DNA of 64,000 nucleotides from Chryseolinea lacunae (GTDB lineage: Bacteria > Bacteroidota > Bacteroidia > Cytophagales > Cyclobacteriaceae), in assembly GCF_016735595.1 (NCBI RefSeq), contig NZ_JAERRB010000001.1, positions 806,001-870,000 of the forward strand, given 5' to 3'. Made by a program: the position numbers and the translations under genes. Positions 1 through 7,899 of this stretch are shown here, piece after piece (within the stretch, counting starts at the first letter, position 1; each line of letters opens with the position of its first letter). The notes below the pieces were generated by a model that worked only from the letters and a program-made list of their open reading frames with translations, was not told the origin of the DNA and made no database searches.

Positions 1-1676
1 CTGGAAAAGAAGCGGCCCTCGGCCAGGGTGTAGCGCATGGTCTCCAGGTGGTCGGCATCCATTTCGTAGACCGCCAGCAAATATTCCGTCTTCGAATCGA
101 CTGGGCGAAACACCGACTGCCAGTCGACCTGAGGTGGCAGGCGGTTGGCGTAGCTGGCCGAGCTGATCTCGGGATAACTCATCAGCTCCCGCTTGAAGGT
201 GATGCCATTCTTGCGAAGGTTCTTGGTGTGGAGCAGGTTCACCACATTGGCTTTGTCAAAGCCCAACGCGGCGCGCTGAATGAAACGCAATTGTTCATAG
301 ACCGCCAGCGTGGCAATGATCAGCACCGTGGAAATAAAAAACTGGAACACCACCAGCACATTGCGCAGACTAAAACCCTTGCGGGGAATGCGCAGCTTGC
401 CCGTGAGCACTTCCACCGGGTTGAACCGCGACAGGTAGTAGGCCGGATAGCTTCCCGCCAGCAACCCCACCAACATCACAAATAGCACGAGGCTCGTAAA
501 AAACACCGGACGAAAAAGCGTTGTGACGTGAAGTTGTTTTTCGGTGAAATAATTGAGCACCGGCAACAACACCACAATACCAAAAAGCGACAGTCCAACC
601 GAAATCAACACATAACAATACGACTCCACCAAAAACTGTCCCACCAGTTTGCCATAGGGCGCACCCACTGTTTTGCGCACCCCCACTTCCTTGGCCCGCG
701 TAGACGACCGGGCCGTGGACAGGTTCATGAAGTTGATGCAGGCCAGCAACGTTACCAGCACGGCAATGGAGCCAAAGATGTAGATGTATTGAATGTCGCC
801 GTTGACTTCGATCTCGTCGCTCAGTTGCGAGTGGAGGTGAATGTCGGGCAAGGGTTGGGCAAAAAAGTGGAGACGGTTTCCCCGCGATGTGAACGCAACC
901 CAATCCTGGTGTGTGCCTTGTCCCACTTCGCGTCCCACATTCTTTTCGGTGAGCGCGTTAAACTTTGCCATCGCGCTGTCGGGCGAAGCGCCGGGTTTTA
1001 GTTTGGCATACGTCACCAGCTTGCGTGTCATCCAGTCGCCGGTGTTGGCTTCATCCCACGAAATGAGCGACAGCACAAGCGTGAACCGGAAATGCGAATT
1101 CAAGGGAGGGTCTTCGGCAATGCCCGACACTTTCACGATATAACCCTGCGCCAGCACCAACGATTTTCCGATGGGCGTTTTATCACCCTTGCCCTTATAG
1201 TCGAAGTAGCGGCGGGCAGCCGATTCGGTAATCACAACCTTGCCATCGCCGTGCAGCACCGAGTCGGGATGACCTTCCACGAGGTTGAAGTGAAAGAACC
1301 TGAAAAAATTTTCGTCGGCCAGCAACAGCTTGGCTTCGGTGAACACGCGATCCTGATACCGCACCGGAAACGTGGCCCAGCACGCCATGCGCAAGGTGCT
1401 TGCCACATCGGGAATTTCTTTTTGCAGCGCGGCTGCCACGGGGCCGCCGGTTTGGGCCGAGCTGAACGTGCGCCCTTCAATGGCGCCGCTAAAACCGATG
1501 CGGTAGGTGTCGTCTGCATCGGGATGAAAACGATCGTAGCTCAACTCGTCGCGTATGTAGAGAATGATCAGCAGCGTGCACGTGATGCCGATGGTGAGGC
1601 CGGCGATGTTGATCATGGAATACCCCTTGTGCCGGAGCATGAACCGAAGAACAATTTTCAGGTAATTCTTAACCAT
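1..1676 (-). CDS. FtsX/MacB-type ABC transporter permease, truncated by window edge
   Basis: The reading frame is open from an ATG at 1676 to the window's first base, giving 558 codons without a stop; the C-terminus lies outside. An N-terminal TM helix (about residues 18-37, after RHKGYSMINIAGLTIG) is followed by a periplasmic MacB-like domain (about 50-285). The first FtsX core follows, with TM helices near 293-315, 340-365, 385-410 and 432-455. The conserved FtsX run ACINFMNLSTARS and the EVGVRKTVGA coupling motif are visible. A second periplasmic domain starts near 460. Family members are usually about 780-800 residues with two such halves, so roughly 230 residues are missing. These permeases act in the inner membrane with a separate ATPase; in Bacteroidota they form large paralogous sets of unknown substrate. 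No ATPase gene is visible here. Confidence 0.93.
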   Translation of the reverse strand, partial: MVKNYLKIVLRFMLRHKGYSMINIAGLTIGITCTLLIILYIRDELSYDRFHPDADDTYRIGFSGAIEGRTFSSAQTGGPVAAALQKEIPDVASTLRMACWATFPVRYQDRVFTEAKLLLADENFFRFFHFNLVEGHPDSVLHGDGKVVITESAARRYFDYKGKGDKTPIGKSLVLAQGYIVKVSGIAEDPPLNSHFRFTLVLSLISWDEANTGDWMTRKLVTYAKLKPGASPDSAMAKFNALTEKNVGREVGQGTHQDWVAFTSRGNRLHFFAQPLPDIHLHSQLSDEIEVNGDIQYIYIFGSIAVLVTLLACINFMNLSTARSSTRAKEVGVRKTVGAPYGKLVGQFLVESYCYVLISVGLSLFGIVVLLPVLNYFTEKQLHVTTLFRPVFFTSLVLFVMLVGLLAGSYPAYYLSRFNPVEVLTGKLRIPRKGFSLRNVLVVFQFFISTVLIIATLAVYEQLRFIQRAALGFDKANVVNLLHTKNLRKNGITFKRELMSYPEISSASYANRLPPQVDWQSVFRPVDSKTEYLLAVYEMDADHLETMRYTLAEGRFFS

Positions 1677-1767
1677 TGTTTTTAAACGCTACCAATATAC
1701 TAGATTCATAGAGGTAGTCCACGGCTTGTCACTGCTTCGGTTTCATTTTCTACGCGATACACCATCA

Positions 1768-3357
1768 TCACGGTTTCGAGGTCGTAGCATAGCCCGGGCC
1801 GTGCAACACCACGCCGCTCCGCGTTCCGTTGTGTTTGCCGTCTTCAATCACCAGTTGTCCGTTCACGATCACATGGCGGAAGCCGGTCGAAAAAGAATGC
1901 GGCTGGCTAAACGTGCTCTTGTCGCCCACGGTCTTTTCATCGAACACCACGATGTCGGCGGCGAGGCCTTCGCGAATCATGCCGCGGTCGCGAAGCTGAA
2001 ATTTTTGGGCGGGTAAGGAGGTCATGCGCCGCACCGCTTCTTCGAGCGTGATCACATGGAGCTCGCGAACATATTGCCCCAGCACACGCGCATTGGTGCC
2101 ATAGGCACGCGGGTGTGGCACGCCCGAACCAAAGCGGGCAATGCCTGCGTCGGAGGCAAACATGTTGTAGGGGTATTGCATGATGTTCTTCAGGTCGCTT
2201 TCGTTCATGCTGAAGTACACCATTTGTGCGCTGCCTTTCGCCACCATTTCCAAAATGGTTTCGGCTTCGTCGGCGGCTTTGGGCTTGCGGCCTTTCAGCA
2301 CGTTCACTTCCGAAATGGTTTTGCCGTTCACGGTGGTGTCGGCACCATAGCGGGCCACCACGGCATAGCTATAGCTCTTCAGCAGTTTACGCTTCAGCGT
2401 TTCCAGCATTTCGGTTTTTATTTTGGCGCGGATGGCCGGTGTCTTCAAGCGATATTGCAACGAGTCGTCGCCACCGGAAAATGCCCATGAAGGCAACACG
2501 GTGTTCAGCGTGGTGCTGCTGGCCACATAGGGGTATTGATCGATGGTAACGTCGATGCCGTCGCGCCGGGCTTTCTCCACTTGCGCCAGGGTGTTCACCG
2601 ATTTCCCCCAGTTGGGTTTGTACGTCACTTTAAAGTGCGAGATCTCTACGGGCATGTTGGCTTGTCGCCCGATGTTGATGGCTTCTTCAATGGCCTCGGT
2701 CACATGGTCGCCTTCGTCGCGGATGTGTGAGGCATAGACGCCGTTGTATTGCGCGGCGGCTTTGGCCAGGCCAATCACCTCGGGTGTTTTAGAATACGTG
2801 CCCGGAACATAGATGAGTCCCGTTGAAAAACCCACGGCACCATCGCGCATGGCTTTTGCCACCAGCGCTTCCATTTGTTTTTGTTCATCGGCCGAAGGGT
2901 CGCGTTGTGCATCGCCCATCACCGCGCGGCGCACGCTGTTGTGACCCACAAGGGTAGCCACATTCACAGATGTTTTCACGCTGTCGAGTTGCATGAAGTA
3001 ATGATCGAGCGCCGTGTTGGATGAGCCACAGTTTCCCGTGACCACTGAGGTGACGCCATCAAAAACAAAATTGCCGGCCATGGGCACCTTCAGGTCGTTG
3101 CCTTCAATATGCGTGTGCACATCCACAAAGCCGGGAGCTACAATGAGTCCTTTCACATCCAGAACTTTGCGGGCGTCCGGAGAAACGATTTTTCCCACGG
3201 CCACAATTTTACCGTTGCGTATTGCCACATCGCCATAGAACCACGAGTTGCCCGAGCCATCCAGAATTTTTCCGTTTATCAACACCAGGTCATAGGGTTG
3301 GGCCAGCAGCGGATGGATCAATACCATAGCAAACAGCAGAACTAGGATGGCGCGCAT
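1768..3357 (-). CDS. Secreted D-aminoacylase / N-acyl-D-amino-acid deacylase family amidohydrolase
   Basis: This 529-residue protein has a signal peptide (residues 1-19, ending LLAQ) and an amidohydrolase fold. The beta-sandwich edge LINGKILDGSG leads to the metal motif DVHTHIEG (HxH, near residue 80). The Cys-containing metal-bridging segment TGNCGSS, typical of D-aminoacylases, follows. SHIRDEGD and EISHFKVT supply later His ligands, FASDAGIA the conserved Asp, and REGLAADIVVFDE the C-terminal sandwich return. The family hydrolyses N-acyl-D-amino acids or related dipeptide-like amides; export suggests use of peptidoglycan- or environment-derived D-amino acid conjugates, which is inference. 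A dihydropyrimidinase-like activity cannot be excluded. It stands alone, about 90 bp upstream of the ABC permease gene on the same strand. Confidence 0.88.
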   Translation of the reverse strand: MRAILVLLFAMVLIHPLLAQPYDLVLINGKILDGSGNSWFYGDVAIRNGKIVAVGKIVSPDARKVLDVKGLIVAPGFVDVHTHIEGNDLKVPMAGNFVFDGVTSVVTGNCGSSNTALDHYFMQLDSVKTSVNVATLVGHNSVRRAVMGDAQRDPSADEQKQMEALVAKAMRDGAVGFSTGLIYVPGTYSKTPEVIGLAKAAAQYNGVYASHIRDEGDHVTEAIEEAINIGRQANMPVEISHFKVTYKPNWGKSVNTLAQVEKARRDGIDVTIDQYPYVASSTTLNTVLPSWAFSGGDDSLQYRLKTPAIRAKIKTEMLETLKRKLLKSYSYAVVARYGADTTVNGKTISEVNVLKGRKPKAADEAETILEMVAKGSAQMVYFSMNESDLKNIMQYPYNMFASDAGIARFGSGVPHPRAYGTNARVLGQYVRELHVITLEEAVRRMTSLPAQKFQLRDRGMIREGLAADIVVFDEKTVGDKSTFSQPHSFSTGFRHVIVNGQLVIEDGKHNGTRSGVVLHGPGYATTSKP

Positions 3358-3508
3358 GACGGTGGAGGTTTAGGAATCTGAAAATAAAAAGAACAAACGC
3401 CATTCATCAAAAATACTTGATCAGTGGTAGAGGAATCGTGTGAGGCGGCGCGGATTGTTATACAAAACAAAAATGCGTGAACCCCGGCCAGGGTTGGTTG
3501 CCACAGGT

Positions 3509-3516
3509 TATCTTTG
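3509..3516 (+). promoter_or_regulatory. Bacteroidota -7 promoter box TATCTTTG for the SF1 helicase gene
   Basis: Exact match to TAnnTTTG, ending six bases before the ATG at 3523. This places the transcription start at or next to the start codon, so the mRNA is probably leaderless. No clear TTG-type -33 element is visible at the usual spacing. Confidence 0.6.
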
Positions 3517-3522
3517 CCGCGC

Positions 3523-5448
3523 ATGATGTCAACTCGCCAACAACTCCAGAAGACCCTCGAACTCATCAAACTCGAACGCCAGGCCGACCTGGAATACTAC
3601 CGGCAGAAAGTGTTGCTCCGCTCGCTCAACCAGCGCACACAGGATGGCACCACGTGGTATCCGGTGCGCCTCAAGCGCGACTACATCGGCACCGGCGAAC
3701 GGCTCATCATAGAGGTGGAACGCACGGGCCGTCACGAACAACCTCACGCCTTTCAGAGCGGCAAGTCGGTGAGCGTGTTTTCGAACAGTGCGGGCAAACC
3801 CGAACGCGACCACATTGGCGGCGTGGTGAACTACGTGCGCGACGACAACATGGTGATTACCCTCAACGCCGAAGAACTGCCCGAGTGGATCGAAGACGGT
3901 CTGCTGGGCGTAGACGTGATGTTTGAGGAAATGACCTATCGCGAAATGGAGTTCGCCCTCAAGGAAGTGATCAAAGCCGAAGACAACCGCGTGGCCGAAC
4001 TGCGCGAAATGTTGCTGGGCGATGCGCGCGCCAAACGCGACAGCGACTATGTGAGAAACAGCGTTACTGTGGCGGGCCTCAACGATCGCCAGCAACAAGC
4101 CCTCGACCGCATCGACGGCATGGACGTGGCCTTCATTCATGGCCCACCCGGAACCGGCAAAACCACCACGCTCGTGCAAGCCATCGTGCGCACGGTGGGC
4201 GTGGAGAAACAAGTGCTGGTGTGCGCCCCGAGCAACGCCGCAGTCGATCTGTTGACGGATAAACTCAGCGAACAAAATATCTCTGTAGTGCGCATCGGCC
4301 ACCCCGCGCGTGTCACGGAACAAACCCTCAGCAAAACACTGGATGCTCGCATCGCCGAACATCCACACTACCAGGAGCTGCGCACGCTCAGAAAAAAAAT
4401 GGAACAGGTGCGCAGCGCAGCGTTCAAATACAAGCGCGAGTTTGGCTACCAGGAACGCCAGCAACGCAAGATGCTGATGCAGGAATCGAAAGCGTTGAAA
4501 GCCGACGCCGACTTGCTGGAGTTTTATATTGTGAACGATCTGCTGCAAAACACGCAGGCCATCTGCTGCACCCTGGTGGGTTCGTCGCACGCGGTGTTGC
4601 GTGGAAAAAAATTCAGGACCGTGTTCATCGATGAAGCGGGACAGGCGTTGGAGCCTGCATGCTGGGTGCCCATTCTCCGCAGCCATCGCGTGGTGCTGGC
4701 GGGCGATCACCAGCAACTTCCGCCCACCATCAAATCAAATGAAGCGGCAAAGCAAGGGCTGGCCCAAACCCTTTTTGAAAAGGGCATGACACGGCAACCC
4801 CACACGACCACCATGCTCACGGTGCAGTATCGCATGCACGAAGCCATCATGAAATTTTCGTCGGCTTATTTTTATAGGGATGAGTTGGTGGCCGACGACA
4901 GCGTGAAGCACACGTTGCTGCGCCCCAACCAATCGCCCGTGGAGTTTATCGACACGGCGGGGTGTGGCTATACCGAAGCACAAGACAAAGAAACGCTGAG
5001 CCGCTTCAACGAAGAAGAAGCCCGTTTGCTGTTGCGCCAGGTGGAAGCATTGGTAGAAGAAATCGGAACCGACGTGTGGCTTGACCAGGGGATCACCATG
5101 GGCATCATCACACCCTATCGCGCGCAAGTGGACTACTTCCAAAAACTTGCCGAGGCTTCGGCCATTCTCGAACCATTACATCGTCTCGTGGCCATCAACA
5201 CCGTGGATGCTTTTCAGGGACAGGAGCGCGACGTGATCGCCATCAGCTTTGTGCGCAGCAACGACAAAAGCGAAGTGGGTTTTCTCGGCGACATCCGCCG
5301 CACCAATGTGGCCATGACCCGCGCCCGAAAAAAACTGATCATGATCGGCGACAGTGCCACGCTGGGTGCACACCCGTTTTATCTGGAGCTAATTGAGTAT
5401 GTACAGGCCGGAGGATTTTATAAAAGCGCATTCGAAATCATCTACTAA
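3523..5448 (+). CDS. Superfamily 1 DNA/RNA helicase, IGHMBP2/Upf1-like
   Basis: A cytoplasmic helicase of 641 residues. The N-terminal 180 residues form a beta-barrel-like region as in IGHMBP2. Motif I is GPPGTGKTTT (about 207-216) and motif Ia VLVCAPSNAAVDLL. Motif II is IDEAG (about 369-373), motif III LAGDHQQLPPT, motif IV/V AINTVDAFQGQERD and motif VI TNVAMTRARKKLIMIGD (about 591-607). A helical insertion (about 290-340) separates Ia from II. The family unwinds nucleic acid 5'-to-3'. A TTG nine bases upstream is in frame, but the -7 box lies over it, so the ATG at 3523 (or 3526) is chosen. The gene is monocistronic, divergent from the amidohydrolase. The bacterial role is unknown. Confidence 0.93.
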   Translation: MMSTRQQLQKTLELIKLERQADLEYYRQKVLLRSLNQRTQDGTTWYPVRLKRDYIGTGERLIIEVERTGRHEQPHAFQSGKSVSVFSNSAGKPERDHIGGVVNYVRDDNMVITLNAEELPEWIEDGLLGVDVMFEEMTYREMEFALKEVIKAEDNRVAELREMLLGDARAKRDSDYVRNSVTVAGLNDRQQQALDRIDGMDVAFIHGPPGTGKTTTLVQAIVRTVGVEKQVLVCAPSNAAVDLLTDKLSEQNISVVRIGHPARVTEQTLSKTLDARIAEHPHYQELRTLRKKMEQVRSAAFKYKREFGYQERQQRKMLMQESKALKADADLLEFYIVNDLLQNTQAICCTLVGSSHAVLRGKKFRTVFIDEAGQALEPACWVPILRSHRVVLAGDHQQLPPTIKSNEAAKQGLAQTLFEKGMTRQPHTTTMLTVQYRMHEAIMKFSSAYFYRDELVADDSVKHTLLRPNQSPVEFIDTAGCGYTEAQDKETLSRFNEEEARLLLRQVEALVEEIGTDVWLDQGITMGIITPYRAQVDYFQKLAEASAILEPLHRLVAINTVDAFQGQERDVIAISFVRSNDKSEVGFLGDIRRTNVAMTRARKKLIMIGDSATLGAHPFYLELIEYVQAGGFYKSAFEIIY

Positions 5449-5507
5449 ACCAACGCGCCATACGATTGAAAATTTTTATTTTGTATTTTCACTTTCAAAC
5501 GAACCTC

Positions 5508-7157
5508 ATGAAAACACTTTGTAGACCGATGATGCTGCTGGTCTTGTTGGCCCTCACCGCCTGCAAGCACGATGCCTACAACAGCGACGACGGCCTGGCC
5601 GCCATCACCCCCACCGGACTTGCCGCTACCATTCAATCGCTTGCCTCCGACGAGTTTCAAGGACGACGCCCCTTCACGGCCGGCGAAAAAACTACGTTGA
5701 CATACCTCGAAGAACAATTCAAAACCCTGGGGCTCGAACCCGGCAACGGCACAAGCTATTTGCAGGAAGTGCCCATGGTAGAAATTCTTCCCACGGCCGA
5801 CACCACCATGGCCGTGAAGAGCACAAAGAAAAACATCACCCTCTCCGGATTCAAAGACTACGTGCTCTGGTCGCAACGCACCGACTCGTTGCTTTCGTGG
5901 AAAGACGAAGAGCTTGTGTTTGCCGGCTTTGGCATTGTGGCACCGGAGTATAACTGGAACGATTACAAGGATCTTGACGTGAAAAATAAAATCGTGCTGG
6001 TGCTGGTGAACGATCCCGGCTTTGGCGGCGAAGACACCACGTTCTTCAAAGGCAACACCATGACCTACTATGGACGGTGGACCTATAAATTTGAAGAAGC
6101 GGCGCGCCAGGGTGCCAAGGGTTGTCTTGTGATTCATAACACCGTGCCGGCCGGCTATGGTTTTTGGGTGGTGCAAAACAGTTGGAATGCGCCCCACCTC
6201 TATCTCGACCCGCGTGGCAAGAATCAATACTTCTGCGAAGGTGTAGGATGGACATCGATGCCGGCCACCGAAAAACTTTTCGAAGCGGCAGGCCTGAACT
6301 TTGGCGAATGGCAATCGAAAGCACGACAGCCGGGCTTCAAAGGTTTTTCACTGAACACCAAGGTGAGCACACAGGTGAAACTGAAGACCACTTACAATAA
6401 ATCATACAACGCCATCGCCAAAATCACGGGCAGCGAGAAACCCGACGAATACATCATCTACACGGCGCACTGGGATCACTTCGGCATCGGCAAACCCAAC
6501 GACGCGGGCGACTCCATCTACAACGGCGCGGTAGACAACGCCGGCGGTGTGGCCACCATGATGGAAATTGCCAAAGGCTTTAAGGCACTGAAAAACAAAC
6601 CCAAACGCTCCATTGTGTTTCTCGCCGTGACAGCCGAAGAGCAGGGCCTGTGGGGCTCGGCCTACTATGCACAAAATCCGGTCTACCCCGTCGGGCAAAC
6701 CGTGGCCAACATCAACATCGATTTCACCAACGTGTATGGCCGCATGAAAGACATCACCGTGATCGGTCTTGGGCAATCGGAGTTAGATGACTATCTGAAA
6801 GAGGAAGCTACAAAGCAAGGTCGCTACCTCGCGCCCGATCCCAACCCCGTGGCCGGCATGTATTTCCGTTCCGACCACTTCAACTTTGCCAAGGTGGGCA
6901 TCCCCGCGTTGTTCTCCGGCAACGGCATCGACCATGTTGACAAGGGGAAAGATTTCGGACGCGAAGCCGAAGCCGAATACACGAAGAACCGCTATCACCA
7001 ACCCAACGACCAGTTCGATGCGCAGTGGGATCTGAGCGGCGCTGTGGAAGATGCCAAGCTCATGCTCCAGGTGGGCAAGCGCCTGTCGTTCGAAGAAAAA
7101 TGGCCGCAGTGGAAAAGCACATCGGAGTTTAAATCGCTTCGCGAACCCAAAAAATAA
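5508..7157 (+). CDS. M28 family metallopeptidase (aminopeptidase), lipoprotein
   Basis: 549 residues with a lipobox signal (LALTAC, Cys at about 16), so it is a predicted membrane-anchored lipoprotein. A PA-type protease-associated insert spans about residues 130-230 (FAGFGIVAPEYNWNDY to GAKGCLVIHN). The M28 zinc ligands are all present: AHWDHFG (His and Asp), VDNAGG (Asp), AEEQG (catalytic Glu plus ligand), FRSDHFN, and the late His in RYHQPNDQFD. The family removes N-terminal amino acids or dipeptides from peptides. An in-frame TTG at 5466 would add 14 residues ahead of the signal peptide; the ATG at 5508 gives a proper lipoprotein start. A strong hairpin follows the gene. Confidence 0.93.
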   Translation: MKTLCRPMMLLVLLALTACKHDAYNSDDGLAAITPTGLAATIQSLASDEFQGRRPFTAGEKTTLTYLEEQFKTLGLEPGNGTSYLQEVPMVEILPTADTTMAVKSTKKNITLSGFKDYVLWSQRTDSLLSWKDEELVFAGFGIVAPEYNWNDYKDLDVKNKIVLVLVNDPGFGGEDTTFFKGNTMTYYGRWTYKFEEAARQGAKGCLVIHNTVPAGYGFWVVQNSWNAPHLYLDPRGKNQYFCEGVGWTSMPATEKLFEAAGLNFGEWQSKARQPGFKGFSLNTKVSTQVKLKTTYNKSYNAIAKITGSEKPDEYIIYTAHWDHFGIGKPNDAGDSIYNGAVDNAGGVATMMEIAKGFKALKNKPKRSIVFLAVTAEEQGLWGSAYYAQNPVYPVGQTVANINIDFTNVYGRMKDITVIGLGQSELDDYLKEEATKQGRYLAPDPNPVAGMYFRSDHFNFAKVGIPALFSGNGIDHVDKGKDFGREAEAEYTKNRYHQPNDQFDAQWDLSGAVEDAKLMLQVGKRLSFEEKWPQWKSTSEFKSLREPKK

Positions 7158-7168
7158 AATCACATCAC

Positions 7169-7195
7169 AAACGTCCGGCCCACGCCGGACGTTTT
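7169..7195 (+). terminator. Rho-independent terminator after the M28 peptidase gene
   Basis: Perfect 11-bp stem AAACGTCCGGC / GCCGGACGTTT with loop CCAC, followed by T and C. It lies 11 bases beyond the peptidase stop and 14 bases before the next ATG. Confidence 0.75.
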
Positions 7196-7208
7196 CGCTA
7201 TCACTACC

Positions 7209-7877
7209 ATGACATTCTCCGAGCAGATTTTGAATTTCTATTCCACGCTGCACATCGCACAAAAACTTCCAAAGGGCGTGGAGGTGCTTCATCCCTACAA
7301 AGACGAAATGGCAATGGCGTTGTGTAAAACTTTTTATAACCAGTATTACGGCGATCAGAAAAAACGCTTCATCATCATGGGCATCAATCCGGGTCGGCTG
7401 GGCGGCGGGCTCACCGGCATTCCCTTTACCGACCCGGTGAAGCTTGAAAAATATTGTCACATCCCGAACGACCTCCCCAAAAAAGCAGAGTTGTCGGCCG
7501 ACTTCATCTACGCCATGATTGAAGCCTTTGGTGGTGCAAAAACATTCTACAAAAAATTCTACATCAGCGCCGTCAGCCCGCTGGGCTTTATGAAAGACGG
7601 AAAAAATCTGAACTACTACGACATTCCCAAACTTCAGGAAGTGTTGAAGCCCTTCATCGTAACATCCCTGCAAACCCAACTCCCGTTTGGCATCCACACC
7701 ACAACCTGCTTCTGTCTGGGCGAAGGGCAGAACTATAAATACCTGAAACGCCTCAACGACGAGCTACAGATTTTTGACACGGTGGTGCCTCTGCCCCACC
7801 CGCGCTTCATCATGCAGTATAAGCGAAAGAAGGTGGCTGAATATGTAGACCTCTATCTTGAAAAGTTGAGCGTCTAA
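7209..7877 (+). CDS. SMUG2-like uracil-DNA glycosylase family protein (DUF4918)
   Basis: 222 residues. The first uracil-DNA glycosylase motif appears as MGINPGRLGGGLTGIPFTDP (about residues 57-76), close to the GINPGP..GxxxTGVPFG of SMUG enzymes. The second, minor-groove motif appears as PLPHPRFIMQYKRKK near residue 197. A middle block FYISAVSPLGF is also family-like. Such enzymes excise uracil or oxidised pyrimidines and start base-excision repair. Which damaged base this branch removes is not evident from sequence. It sits between two terminator-like regions and is probably a single-gene unit. It is convergent with hrpB. Confidence 0.82.
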   Translation: MTFSEQILNFYSTLHIAQKLPKGVEVLHPYKDEMAMALCKTFYNQYYGDQKKRFIIMGINPGRLGGGLTGIPFTDPVKLEKYCHIPNDLPKKAELSADFIYAMIEAFGGAKTFYKKFYISAVSPLGFMKDGKNLNYYDIPKLQEVLKPFIVTSLQTQLPFGIHTTTCFCLGEGQNYKYLKRLNDELQIFDTVVPLPHPRFIMQYKRKKVAEYVDLYLEKLSV

Positions 7878-7899
7878 CGGGCCCTATAAAAAGCTTGGT

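Noticed and set aside
3529-4716. 395-codon open frame antisense to the SF1 helicase
   Set aside because: The helicase motifs are intact on the plus strand; the antisense frame has Phe/His-rich composition and no start signal.
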